From NCBI GenBank assembly GCA_003131365.1, contig PKVB01000190.1:20581-37681 (forward strand): a stretch of 17,101 nucleotides of DNA. Reading direction: 5' to 3'. Shown piece by piece: positions 7,073 through 15,358 of this stretch. Source of the stretch: Gemmatimonadota bacterium (GTDB lineage Bacteria; Gemmatimonadota; Gemmatimonadetes; Gemmatimonadales; Gemmatimonadaceae). The notes under the pieces are model-generated. The model saw only the letters and a list, made by a program, of their open reading frames with translations. It was not told the origin of the DNA and did not search any database. Numbering within the stretch: position 1 is the first letter of the stretch; each line of letters starts with the position of its first letter. Both the position numbers and the translations under genes were made by a program.

Positions 7073-8263
7073 TCAAAGGGCGCGCGCAAAGTATTGATAT
7101 GCGGCCTCGATGTGAGGTCGCCGGATGTATTCGCCACCCAATCGCCGGCCACCTTCGAGCGCGATCACCACCAGCCGCGAAGTGATTCGGCGTATCTCGG
7201 GGTCAGCTAATCCCAACCGGCCCGCGCGCTCGAGCAGCTTTTCACTGGGTGCTCCAATCAGCTCGGACGCTCGGCGAGCGCATTCATCGTCGTATACGAG
7301 ACCCGTGACAAATACCACCGGCGCGGCCAGCGCATCGGGCTCGATCGTATCAGCCGATCTCAACTCGAAAAACTCCTTGGGACGCACCTCGGGGAAGAGC
7401 GTGGATAAATGGAAGAGCCAGTCGTCCCTGTTTATCGCGGGCTCGTGAATCCACTCACGAAACGCCCGATAGCCCGGCCCGCCGCCGCGCATTGCGATCG
7501 CGTCGAGCGCAAAGCGAAGATATCGCTCGACGTGGCTGGCTTCATCGTAAATGATGCCTGTCCGCGAAGGATCGAGAGTCCTCCAGAGATGAGCGCGGTA
7601 GCTCGCCCACCCGGTCGGCTTGCGCGCGTACTGCCGTGAGTTGGCGAACAGCGCGACCACAATTGGCGCGAGACTATTGAGCAACCGCCACCTGGATTTG
7701 GGATCCTCTCCCCGCTCGAGATTAATCTGGAGCGCCGCGGTCTGTCGCATCATCTGCACGCCCGACGGTCCGATGGAATCGAAGTACCGTGTCATGCCGG
7801 TGTAGCGTTCGCGCTGAAGCTGGAGCGGTACGGCATCGATCGCGTTGAACGGGTCGACTCCGCGCGCGAGCAGCTCGATTCCGGCACTCGACATCGCATC
7901 GCGGAGCATTTTCACCAGCCTCTGCGTCGAGTCGATGCCCTCTGAGGCAGTCGGCTTGGGAGCCGTGCTGATCTCTATCTGTCCGCCAGGCTCGAACGAG
8001 ATGTACGCTCCATCCGCTACTTTCCAGGACGACGGATCGCTGCCGTTCGACTGCTCATGCCAACCTTCACGCTGTCCAATGAGCGACAGCACATCGGCCG
8101 TCGAAGTGCGCGCGTCGTTTGTGGCGAGCGCGCGTGTGCGGGTTGTCTTGTGAACTGGAATCAGCTCCAGCTCGAGCCCGATCGCATGGGGATTTGCGGA
8201 TCTGATCGGAGCGAGTAGTCGCTGCTGGACATCCTCCAACAGCTCCGCCTCTGAGAGGCTCAC
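7073..8263 (-). CDS. egtA: Glutamate-cysteine ligase EgtA (ergothioneine pathway)
   Basis: A 396-residue GCS2-type glutamate-cysteine ligase that joins Glu and Cys with ATP to make gamma-glutamylcysteine, the sulfur donor for EgtB. Motifs are IGLELELIP (28-36, acidic metal or substrate site), FEPGGQIEIST (90-100), MMRQTAALQINLE (171-183) and FFELRSAD (298-305), all typical of the EgtA/GshA-like carboxylate-amine ligases. The name rests on these motifs and on direct linkage to egtD and egtB. A general gamma-glutamylcysteine role in glutathione synthesis is possible, but no glutathione synthetase gene is nearby. It starts with GTG at 8263, 9 bp after the egtD stop. A GGAGGG stretch lies somewhat far upstream, inside the egtD end. 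Confidence 0.9.
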   Translation of the reverse strand: MSLSEAELLEDVQQRLLAPIRSANPHAIGLELELIPVHKTTRTRALATNDARTSTADVLSLIGQREGWHEQSNGSDPSSWKVADGAYISFEPGGQIEISTAPKPTASEGIDSTQRLVKMLRDAMSSAGIELLARGVDPFNAIDAVPLQLQRERYTGMTRYFDSIGPSGVQMMRQTAALQINLERGEDPKSRWRLLNSLAPIVVALFANSRQYARKPTGWASYRAHLWRTLDPSRTGIIYDEASHVERYLRFALDAIAMRGGGPGYRAFREWIHEPAINRDDWLFHLSTLFPEVRPKEFFELRSADTIEPDALAAPVVFVTGLVYDDECARRASELIGAPSEKLLERAGRLGLADPEIRRITSRLVVIALEGGRRLGGEYIRRPHIEAAYQYFARAL

Positions 8264-8272
8264 GAGGCTGGC

Positions 8273-9265
8273 TCAGCCCTCCGCGCGGGCAAGCGTCAGA
8301 GCGAAAGAGCCATCGTCGGCCGGCATCCATTTCTCGATCGATAGGCCCGACGCCGAGAGGATGTCCTCCAGGATCGGCCGGTCGTACTTGTAACTCAGCT
8401 CCGTCCGGATGCTTTCACCCTTCTCGAACGAGATCTCGCCGATCTCCGGAATCGTCACGGTGTGCGTTCTGCGCGCGATCAAGTGCATCTCCACCCGGTG
8501 GTGCTCGCTACTATAGAATGCGTTGTGCTCGTAGTCACTCACGGGGAAATTCGCGTTGAGCTCGCGGTTTAGTCGCTCGAGAACATTCAAGTTGAAAGCA
8601 GCGGTAACACCCTGGGAATCGTTGTACGCCCGATTTATGACCGCTGGATCCTTGATCAGATCAGCACCCAGCAAGAAGCGGTCGGTCGGGCCCATCTCGC
8701 CCGCGATGTGCGACAGCAGTCGGATTGCCTCCTCGCGCGAGAAATTTCCGATCGTGCTCCCGAGGAAAGCAACGAGCGTCGGACTCGCGACCGGCGGCAG
8801 CGCGAAGGGCTCGGTGATGTCGGAGACAACCGGCATGATCTGAACGTCTACATAGTCGGCGCGCAACTGGATGGCAGTGGCTTTCAGAAAGTCCTTGCTG
8901 ACGTCGATCGGGACGTAGCACTCCGCGCATCCACTCGAGCGCATCTCGTCGAGAATTATGTGCGTCTTGGTCGCGCTGCCGGCTCCCAGCTCGACGAGGG
9001 AGCACGGCCGCACCGCCGCGATGATCTCGGCGATCCGCTGCTCCAGCAGCGATCGCTCCGCGCGCGTCAGATAATACTCGGGGAGCTGAGTGATCTCCTC
9101 GAACAGCTCGGAGCCGTGCTCGTCGTAGAAGTACTTGGGCGAGAGCTGCTTCGGCGATCTCGCGAGTCCATGGCGCACGTCGCGCACCATCGGCTGGTGC
9201 GGGCGGTGTACCGTGTAGGGCGGAGTGCCGCCGACGATGTCGGAAAGACGATTGTCGTTCTTCAT
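8273..9265 (-). CDS. egtD: L-histidine N-alpha-methyltransferase EgtD
   Basis: A 330-residue SAM-dependent methyltransferase that converts histidine to hercynine by three methyl transfers, the committing step of ergothioneine synthesis. The N-terminal EgtD pattern is present (KYFYDEHGSELFEEIT at 44-59, then EYYLTRAE). The SAM site comprises ELGAGSATK (92-100), Asp121 in VPIDVS and LGSTIGNF (168-175). Histidine-binding residues of the mycobacterial enzyme are conserved by position: Asn174, Tyr214 and the IRTELS motif with Glu289 and Ser291. Length and domain order are standard. The ATG at 9265 overlaps the egtB stop by 4 bp, so egtB and egtD are translationally coupled. Confidence 0.97.
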   Translation of the reverse strand: MKNDNRLSDIVGGTPPYTVHRPHQPMVRDVRHGLARSPKQLSPKYFYDEHGSELFEEITQLPEYYLTRAERSLLEQRIAEIIAAVRPCSLVELGAGSATKTHIILDEMRSSGCAECYVPIDVSKDFLKATAIQLRADYVDVQIMPVVSDITEPFALPPVASPTLVAFLGSTIGNFSREEAIRLLSHIAGEMGPTDRFLLGADLIKDPAVINRAYNDSQGVTAAFNLNVLERLNRELNANFPVSDYEHNAFYSSEHHRVEMHLIARRTHTVTIPEIGEISFEKGESIRTELSYKYDRPILEDILSASGLSIEKWMPADDGSFALTLARAEG

Positions 9266-10593
9266 CCGTCCTGCGCGCAGCGGAATCCGCTGAAGATCTG
9301 CCGCCTAATCGGGTAGTCCCAGTTCCTGAAGGTGCTGCGGATGGCGCCCGGCCGTGTGGCCCACGAGCCGCCTCTCAGGACTTTGTATTCGGGACCGAAG
9401 AACTCTTCCGAGTATTCCTTGTACGGAAAGCTCTGAAAGCCGGGATAGCCGTTGAAGTCGCTCGATGTCCATTCCCACACGTCGCCGATCATTCCATAGC
9501 AGCCGAGCGGGGAAACATTGCGATCGTAGGTGCCAAGCGGTGCGGTGTCGAAGGCGAGCTGGTCGATGTTTGCGGATCGCGCATCGGCTGGGGAGTCACC
9601 CCAGGGGAAGTTCTGTGCGTGCTTCGTCGATGGATTCCAGGACGCCGCGGTTTCCCACTCGAATTCGCTCGGAAGCCGCTTACCGGCCCAGGTCGCGAAC
9701 GCTTCTGCTTCGTAGTAGCAGACGTGGCACACCGGACGCGTGGGATCGAGCGGACGCTCGACGTCCATCGAGCGGGTACTCCATCCATCGCCTGTTCTGC
9801 TCCAGTACTTGGGAGCCGCCGCCCCGGTCTCTGCCAGCCACCGCTGGCCGCCGTTGGACCAGAATTCTGTTCGCTCGTACCCCTTTTCCCTGACGAACTC
9901 CAGGTATTGCGCGTTGGAGACAGGGAACCGATCGATCAGGAATGGAGGCAGATCGATCAGATGCTCCGGCCGCTCGTTGTCGTAGGCCGCGCTCCGGTCT
10001 TGTGTCCCGATCGAAATGTTTCCGCCGCCGAATGACACCATCTCGGGCCAGGCGGGCGAGCGCGCGGCGAACGAAATCTGTCTCGGAGCGCGATAAGGCT
10101 TCCCCTTCTTCAGCTGCAACGTCTGAAGAATCGTCTCGTTGTGCTGGTACTCGTGCTGAAGAACCATGTTGTAGACATAACCATCACGCAGCAGCGGATT
10201 CTCCTCGTCGAACTCCACCGAGTCGAGGCGATCAATAACGCGACCGCGGATCTCCCGGAGCCGCTTCGTCATCTCCGCCAGAGTCGGAAGCGCGAGCGAG
10301 GCGCGAGTCGCACGGGGATGCTCGAACGGGTTGTACAAGCCCGGCATCTCGGAGAACTCGATCGGGCCGTCGAGATTCTGCGTGAGCCAGAGCTCCTCGA
10401 AGTGCGCGATGTGTCCGACGTCCCAGATGATGGGACTCATGAGCGGATCGTGCTGGTGATGCAGATCCTCGTCCGACAGCACGGAGATGAGCAACAGCGT
10501 TCTTCCGCGCGCCTCGGTCAGGAGGTCCGCGATTTCCTGCTTTGAGGGAGGAGCAGAGGAGGGTGCGGGTATTGTGAGGCGGGAGGCGGTCAT
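9262..10593 (-). CDS. egtB: Ergothioneine sulfoxide synthase EgtB
   Basis: A 443-residue non-haem iron enzyme that joins hercynine to gamma-glutamylcysteine (or Cys) with oxygen. An N-terminal DinB-like domain carries the iron ligands: His61 in WDVGHIAHFEE, and His147 and His151 in LQHEYQHNET, the HX3H motif. A C-terminal FGE-sulfatase domain starts near residue 185 and ends LRGGSW, STFRNWDYPIRRQIFSGFRC. In the FRNWDYPIRR segment Asp426 and Arg430 match residues that in mycobacterial-type EgtB bind the gamma-glutamyl group, and egtA next door agrees with that substrate. ATG at 10593 is preferred. An in-frame TTG at 10626 would add 11 residues; neither has a clear ribosome site. It heads the minus-strand run and is divergent from the SDR at 10712. 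Confidence 0.96.
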   Translation of the reverse strand: MTASRLTIPAPSSAPPSKQEIADLLTEARGRTLLLISVLSDEDLHHQHDPLMSPIIWDVGHIAHFEELWLTQNLDGPIEFSEMPGLYNPFEHPRATRASLALPTLAEMTKRLREIRGRVIDRLDSVEFDEENPLLRDGYVYNMVLQHEYQHNETILQTLQLKKGKPYRAPRQISFAARSPAWPEMVSFGGGNISIGTQDRSAAYDNERPEHLIDLPPFLIDRFPVSNAQYLEFVREKGYERTEFWSNGGQRWLAETGAAAPKYWSRTGDGWSTRSMDVERPLDPTRPVCHVCYYEAEAFATWAGKRLPSEFEWETAASWNPSTKHAQNFPWGDSPADARSANIDQLAFDTAPLGTYDRNVSPLGCYGMIGDVWEWTSSDFNGYPGFQSFPYKEYSEEFFGPEYKVLRGGSWATRPGAIRSTFRNWDYPIRRQIFSGFRCAQDG

Positions 10594-10647
10594 GGAAGGA
10601 GAAACGCGGTCCGGCAACAAATTCAATGATACTGCCGTCCCCGAAAC

Positions 10648-10677
10648 TTGCCAGCCGGGGCCGGGGCCGGCTACACT
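10648..10677 (+). promoter_or_regulatory. Possible sigma70-type promoter for the SDR gene, with palindromic spacer
   Basis: TTGCCA (10648-10653) and TACACT (10672-10677) are 18 bp apart, 35 bp before the SDR start. The spacer is a GGGGCC-rich repeat whose ends (10653-10658 and 10667-10672) form 6-bp inverted arms. It lies in the 118-bp divergent space shared with egtB. The match is only moderate. Confidence 0.4.
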
Positions 10678-10711
10678 CCTGTCGCAGCGTCCTCATCCGG
10701 AACACACACGA

Positions 10712-11416
10712 ATGGCCGAGCAGAGAATTGCAATCGTTACAGGCGGCAACCGCGGAATTGGCCTGGAGATAAGTCGGCAGCTCGCGGGGCTCGGCATCAA
10801 GGTAATTCTGGGATCACGCGACGCTGCGAGAGGAGTTGCCGCGGCGGGAGAGCTGGCTGCCGCGGGACTGCCCGTCGAAGCACGTCAGCTCGACGTATCC
10901 AGCGCCAAGAGCATCAGCGAGTGCATGAGCTGGGTGCGCCGCGATGTGGGTCGTCTCGACATCCTGGTTAACAACGCCGGGATCATGATCGAGGAGGGCG
11001 ATGCCGATCCGCTGGAAGAGCTCGAGATGATTCGCGAGACGATGCAGACCAACGTCTACGGTCCCTTTCTGCTGTCGCGCCTTGCGACCCCGATCATGAA
11101 GAGCCGCCGTTACGGGCGAATCGTCAATCTCTCGAGCGGCATGGGCTCGCTCATTGAAATGGGCGCAGGATACATTGCGTACAGGTTGTCAAAAGGCGGC
11201 ATCAACATCGTGACTCGAGTGATTGCGGCCGAAACGGAAGGAATGGGAATTCTGGTGAATTCAGTCGACCCTGGATGGGTGCGGACAGCAATGGGCGGGC
11301 AAGGCGCCACTCGCAGCGTTGAGAAGGGCGCAGAGACAGCGGTATGGCTCGCAACCCTGCCTGACAACGGTCCAACGGGCTCGTTTTTCCGCGATCGCAA
11401 ACCGATAGCGTGGTAG
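10712..11416 (+). CDS. SDR oxidoreductase, carbonyl-reductase (CBR1)-like
   Basis: A 234-residue classical short-chain dehydrogenase with an intact active site: TGGNRGIG (10-17), NNAG (87-90), Asn114, SS at 141-142, and Tyr157 with Lys161 (YRLSK). An Arg just after the second strand (LGSRD, Arg36) suggests NADPH. The C-terminal signature GAETAVWLATLPDNGPTG followed by FFRDRKPIAW is characteristic of carbonyl-reductase and plant short-chain reductase relatives, which reduce ketones, aldehydes or quinones. The physiological substrate is unknown. The ATG at 10712 places the cofactor motif at the normal distance from the N-terminus; the frame is open farther upstream, but that part is not protein-like and overlaps egtB. 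The histidine kinase follows after 48 bp. Confidence 0.88.
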   Translation: MAEQRIAIVTGGNRGIGLEISRQLAGLGIKVILGSRDAARGVAAAGELAAAGLPVEARQLDVSSAKSISECMSWVRRDVGRLDILVNNAGIMIEEGDADPLEELEMIRETMQTNVYGPFLLSRLATPIMKSRRYGRIVNLSSGMGSLIEMGAGYIAYRLSKGGINIVTRVIAAETEGMGILVNSVDPGWVRTAMGGQGATRSVEKGAETAVWLATLPDNGPTGSFFRDRKPIAW

Positions 11417-11464
11417 AATTGCACTCGTCATTGTTCGCGAATAGGTTTTCGGTCGACGCGTAAC

Positions 11465-13219
11465 ATGGCGAATCCCAGCGAAATTCCAGTCGGCCTATCG
11501 GGTCGTCACAGCCCGTTGATCGGCTTCTTCGAGCGAGTGCCCATCATAGCAGGTGGCGCGGTAGCCATCCTCGGCGCCGCGGCGCTGGTGGGTTGGGCGT
11601 TGGATATTCCCGCCGTCATCACGCCCACGACGGGCGGATATCCGATACTTCCGCTGATGGCGGTGTGCTTCGTTCTGGCGGGTGGCGCGCTGACGATGGC
11701 GGCGCGTCGGCATCGGACTGCAACCATCGATGCGATTCAGCAAACTCTCGCCGCGCTAGTCGCCACGATCGCCGGGCTCACACTGTACGAGTATCTTCGC
11801 GGCAGCGAATCCGGGTTTGACCTGTTGCTGTTCGGGGACAAAATCAGGCAGGTCTCGAATCATCCTCCCGGCCGCATCGCGATAAATAGCGCCGGCAGCC
11901 TCCTGCTCTTCGCGCTCGCGCTCCTCTCGATCCCCCACGATCAACGCAGGCAGGATCTCCGCTCGCAGATGTTTGCGACGCCGGCTCTTCTCATCGCGCT
12001 GCTTGCGATCCTCGGCTATCTCTTCGGTGTCAAAGGGATGTACAGCCTGTCACAATCGTCGGGCATGGCGCTGTGGACGGCGATCGGGCAGTTGATACTC
12101 GGCGTCGGAATTCTCGTCACGGTGAGAGATCGCGGCGTCACGGTGCTCCTCCTGGACGACGGCGCAGCGGGCGTGCTGACACGGAGACTTCTGCCGGCCG
12201 CTCTGCTCGCGCCCATCCTGCTTGGTGTCATCAGGATACTGGGTGAGCCCTCCGGCTTCTACGAGTCGGAATTCGGTGTGTCGCTGTTCGCGGTCGCCAG
12301 CATCATGACGTTCGTCGGGCTGGTGCTCTGGTCGGCCCGGGTTCTTCGCAACACCGACAAGGAGCGCGTCGATCTGCTCGCACTCGAGCAGCAGGCGCGC
12401 GCCCACGCGGAGAAAGCCCGGAGCGAAGCCGAAGCCGCGCGCGCGGAGGCCGAGCGAGCGAACAACAGCAAGACGGATTTCCTCGCCGTGATGTCGCACG
12501 AGCTGCGCACTCCGCTCACCGCGATCATGGGGTATGAGGAGCTGCTGTCCGATGGCATCACGGGCCCGGTGACGGAGCTTCAGCGGCAACAGCTCGGAAG
12601 AATCAACGCCAGCGCTCGCCACCTGCTCGGGCTCATAGACGAGATTCTGACATTCGCCCGCGTAGACGTCGGGCGCGAGCGCGTACGGTGGGAGTCGATG
12701 TCGGTCAATCACACCATTGCCGATTCGGCCGCGCTCGTCGAGCCAATGGCCGCGGCGAAGAGTATCCATTTCATCGTCGATCTGCTCGAGGAGGATCAGG
12801 CCATCCAGACTGACGGCACGAAGCTGCGGCAGATGCTCGTCAACCTTCTTTCCAACGGCATCAAGTTCACGGAGAACGGCGAAGTCAGGGTCAGCTGCGC
12901 CGTGCGCGATGGAGTTCTCGAGGTGAGCATCGCGGACACTGGTGTCGGCATTCCAGCCGAGAATATCGAGGAAGTGTTCGAATTGTTCTGGCAAGCCGAG
13001 CAGACCGCCACGAGGAAAACGGGCGGCACCGGATTAGGACTGAGCGTGACCCGCAAGCTCGCGCGCCTGCTTGGCGGCGACGTGACTGTCGCGAGCAGGG
13101 TGGGAATGGGTACGACGTTTCTGCTGACACTACCGATGAAGGCACCGGCAGGCGCGACGATTCGCCGCCGCGACACACCAACGACACCAACGGGTTCTGT
13201 TCGCGCGCTTCACATCTAG
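11465..13219 (+). CDS. Membrane-bound sensor histidine kinase (orphan)
   Basis: A 584-residue kinase. About eight hydrophobic segments (near 25-47, 60-80, 92-110, 139-156, 171-189, 203-221, 242-258 and 272-292) form an integral membrane input module. It is followed by an Ala/Glu/Arg-rich coiled coil (about 300-335), a HisKA domain with phospho-acceptor His345 in MSHELRTPL, and an HATPase_c domain with N box NLLSNGIKF (Asn464), G1 DTGVGIP (491-497) and G2 GGTGLGL (520-526). All kinase motifs are complete. No periplasmic loop is large enough for a separate ligand domain, so the membrane module itself probably senses. The C-terminal tail is Thr/Pro-rich. There is no response regulator in the window. 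A weak promoter-like pair (TTGCAC 11419-11424, TAGGTT 11442-11447) precedes it, and read-through from the SDR gene is also possible. Confidence 0.93.
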   Translation: MANPSEIPVGLSGRHSPLIGFFERVPIIAGGAVAILGAAALVGWALDIPAVITPTTGGYPILPLMAVCFVLAGGALTMAARRHRTATIDAIQQTLAALVATIAGLTLYEYLRGSESGFDLLLFGDKIRQVSNHPPGRIAINSAGSLLLFALALLSIPHDQRRQDLRSQMFATPALLIALLAILGYLFGVKGMYSLSQSSGMALWTAIGQLILGVGILVTVRDRGVTVLLLDDGAAGVLTRRLLPAALLAPILLGVIRILGEPSGFYESEFGVSLFAVASIMTFVGLVLWSARVLRNTDKERVDLLALEQQARAHAEKARSEAEAARAEAERANNSKTDFLAVMSHELRTPLTAIMGYEELLSDGITGPVTELQRQQLGRINASARHLLGLIDEILTFARVDVGRERVRWESMSVNHTIADSAALVEPMAAAKSIHFIVDLLEEDQAIQTDGTKLRQMLVNLLSNGIKFTENGEVRVSCAVRDGVLEVSIADTGVGIPAENIEEVFELFWQAEQTATRKTGGTGLGLSVTRKLARLLGGDVTVASRVGMGTTFLLTLPMKAPAGATIRRRDTPTTPTGSVRALHI

Positions 13220-13265
13220 GACGACCGTTCTCCTCCGTGGTGCGAACCTTGTAGCTCGCTCGGGC

Positions 13266-13736
13266 ATGAGATCAACGCCCGATCAGCAGGATCCAGATTG
13301 GCCGCGCTACCCCGAAACGATTCTCAGTTTCTCGACCAAGCCGGCGGTGGAAATCGATCTGCGTGAAATACCATCCGAGCGCGCGATCGCGGACTTGACC
13401 GCGGCGGGGTTCGGACGACCGTTCGCGATACTGACTGCATTCGATCCTCGCGGGCGGGATCTCTCACGGGGGGAGAACGAGAGACAGCGGCGCGAGCTCG
13501 ATGCGCTGCTTACGGCCGAGGGATATGAGTTCGCGCACGTGGACGCGTGCTCACCCGATCGAGCGCACTGCGAGAGCAGCGTCGCGGTGGTAATGTCGCA
13601 GAAGAAGGCGATCGAGCTGGCACGCGAGCTGGAACAGGTCGCGATTTTCTGGTTTGACGGGAAGCTGTTCTGGATCCTCGGCGTCATCGTGGAGGCGGAT
13701 CCTCTCATGTTGCCGCGCAGCTCGCGAAAATCTTAA
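13266..13736 (+). CDS. DUF3293-like small protein
   Basis: A 156-residue protein without signal peptide or membrane segment. The pattern FAILTAFDPRGRDLSRGEN, followed by a leucine-rich helix (RQRRELDALLTAEG), a central SSVAVVMSQKKAIELARELE segment and AIFWFDGKLFWILG, matches my memory of the DUF3293 family, which has no known function. The start at 13266 has no clear ribosome site. The gene begins 46 bp after the histidine kinase stop on the same strand and may be transcribed with it. Its 3' end is followed by a hairpin at 13744-13785. Nothing in the sequence points to an enzymatic role. Confidence 0.68.
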   Translation: MRSTPDQQDPDWPRYPETILSFSTKPAVEIDLREIPSERAIADLTAAGFGRPFAILTAFDPRGRDLSRGENERQRRELDALLTAEGYEFAHVDACSPDRAHCESSVAVVMSQKKAIELARELEQVAIFWFDGKLFWILGVIVEADPLMLPRSSRKS

Positions 13737-13743
13737 TTGCAAA

Positions 13744-13785
13744 CTGCCCGGAGCCATCAGCTTACAAGCCGACAGCCCCGGGCAG
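13744..13785. terminator. Hairpin between convergent genes, possible bidirectional terminator
   Basis: CTGCCCGG (13744-13751) pairs with CCGGGCAG (13778-13785), an 8-bp GC-rich stem around a 26-nt loop. A weaker outer pairing of TGCAAACTG with CAGTTGCA adds to it with one bulge. It lies between the convergent DUF3293 and TPR genes. There is no strong T-run on either side and the loop is long, so the call is tentative. Confidence 0.4.
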
Positions 13786-13811
13786 GTAGTCTTCAGTTGC
13801 AGTTAGAAAAC

Positions 13812-15302
13812 TCAGATCAGCGGTTTGTACCTATATCCGAACACCCCGCCCTTCGCCGACGTGATCTTGAACGCCCCGGACTTCTTGGGTGCGACCGGTC
13901 CCACCGTCGCGGTCTCTGTCGAGATCACGGCCCCGCTCTTGTCGAGAAAATCGATGTTCACGGTGTAAGTCTTCGGCGTCGTCCCGCGGTTCTCGATCGT
14001 TCCACCCAGCATCGTCTGGTCCGGCCGGCGCGTGAAGTCGGTTACCACAAACTTCACCAGCGCATTCTCCGACTTGGCGTTGAAGTACACCAGCGAATCC
14101 GTGTAGATCTTTTGTAGCTTCTTGTCCTTCGTTCCTTTGTACAGACCCTGGTACGCGAAGGCGTACAGCAGCGGATTGTCGGGGTTGCTCGGATCGATCG
14201 CAACCAGCCGATCGATCAGCGGAAACGCCTTCGGGAATTCGTTGTTCTGGATGTACGTTGCAGCCAGATTGTTGATCGCATCGCGCGAGTAGGGATTCTG
14301 CGTGAGCGCGGCATCGAACAGCTTGATGGCGTCGGCCGGACGTATGTTGCGGGTCGCAACCACACCGGCGTGAACGAGAGAGATCTCTCCGTACTTGGAT
14401 GGATTGGCGAGCATCGGCGCGTAAATCGTGGGTACGGATGCGCTGTCGCCAGCCTCCATGTACATGCGCGCCGCATTGTCAATCGCGTCGGCGAGGAGGA
14501 GATCATTGCTCGCCACCGCGATATAGTCCTGCCACGGCTTGATCGCTTCCTTCGCGGCGGCGCGCTTGGTGGCACCGGTTGCGGCATCTACTCTGTCGGA
14601 ACTGGCCGATGCGATCTCGTACATCGTCTTCGTGCGAACATCCGCGTAGGTGGTGTCCGTCCCCGCGGCGGCGAGCGTCTGCTTCCAGTAATCGTTCGCG
14701 ACTGCCCAGTTCTTCCGGGTTTGCGCAACCGAGCCGAGGACCGAATAGGCGTACGGCGCGTGACGGTCCAGCACCAGAGATCTCTTGGCCAGTGCTTCCG
14801 CCGAATCCAGCTGTCCCGCGTTCATCGCGGTGATTGCTCCGTTGAGCGCGTTGAGCCACGGCTTCTGCTGACGCCACGTTGTGATGGTCGCCACACACTC
14901 GGGCGAGGCCTTCTCGACAATCGAAAATGCGGAATCGGCAGCCACGTACAGGTCGATCGTGCCCGTGGGGTTCGTCGTCAGTCCGAGGGTGCTACGTGGC
15001 ACGACGCTGGCAGCGTTCGGCTGCATCAGAAAAATGATGTACGCCTCGCCGCGCAGATAATTGCGCGCGGTCGGGTTGTCGTTGCCGTTGTCGGCGAGCC
15101 TCAGCACGTCCTGCAGGTCCTTCGTCGGATTTCCCTTGTCCAGGACCGAGAGGGCGCGCGTCATCGAGAACTGAGCCTTGGCGATGTCACCCTTCGTATT
15201 GGCGGTGGGATCGCAAGGCGACACAACCTGCGCCAAGAGCGGGGATGCGGCGGCGATGCCGATCGAAAAAGCGGCCGCAGTTCTGGTCACAAAAACTCTC
15301 AT
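13812..15302 (-). CDS. Secreted TPR-repeat protein with C-terminal FxLyD-like domain
   Basis: A 496-residue exported protein. The signal peptide is MRVFVTRTAAAFSIGIAAAS with cleavage after PLLAQ. Tetratricopeptide-like helices run through residues about 145-400 (for example LDSAEALAKRSLVLDRHAPY, then AIKLFDAALTQNPYSRDAIN and NEFPKAFPLIDRLVAIDPSN). The last 80 residues, with TIENRGTTPKTYTVNIDFLD and a final conserved Gly/Tyr cluster, resemble an FxLyD beta-sandwich. TPR proteins of this type act as periplasmic scaffolds; the partner is unknown. ATG at 15302 is chosen because a GGGAG ribosome site lies about 7 nt upstream; the adjacent in-frame TTG at 15305 is less likely. It is a single gene, convergent with DUF3293, with an AT-rich -10-like box in the spacer. 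Confidence 0.8.
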   Translation of the reverse strand: MRVFVTRTAAAFSIGIAAASPLLAQVVSPCDPTANTKGDIAKAQFSMTRALSVLDKGNPTKDLQDVLRLADNGNDNPTARNYLRGEAYIIFLMQPNAASVVPRSTLGLTTNPTGTIDLYVAADSAFSIVEKASPECVATITTWRQQKPWLNALNGAITAMNAGQLDSAEALAKRSLVLDRHAPYAYSVLGSVAQTRKNWAVANDYWKQTLAAAGTDTTYADVRTKTMYEIASASSDRVDAATGATKRAAAKEAIKPWQDYIAVASNDLLLADAIDNAARMYMEAGDSASVPTIYAPMLANPSKYGEISLVHAGVVATRNIRPADAIKLFDAALTQNPYSRDAINNLAATYIQNNEFPKAFPLIDRLVAIDPSNPDNPLLYAFAYQGLYKGTKDKKLQKIYTDSLVYFNAKSENALVKFVVTDFTRRPDQTMLGGTIENRGTTPKTYTVNIDFLDKSGAVISTETATVGPVAPKKSGAFKITSAKGGVFGYRYKPLI

Positions 15303-15358
15303 CAAGGATCTCCCTGATTTATGAATGAAAAAGACGGGGGGTTGAAAATACGTCCGAT

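Noticed and set aside
7054..7152. Longer N-terminus for the PIG-L protein starting at 7152
   Set aside because: It would overlap egtA by 80 bp and bury a clean signal peptide that begins at 7053.
12050..12994. 314-residue minus-strand open frame
   Set aside because: Antisense to the histidine kinase core and without protein-like composition.
14370..15317. 315-residue plus-strand open frame
   Set aside because: Antisense to the TPR protein and dominated by Arg, Gly and Val from complementary GC-rich codons.
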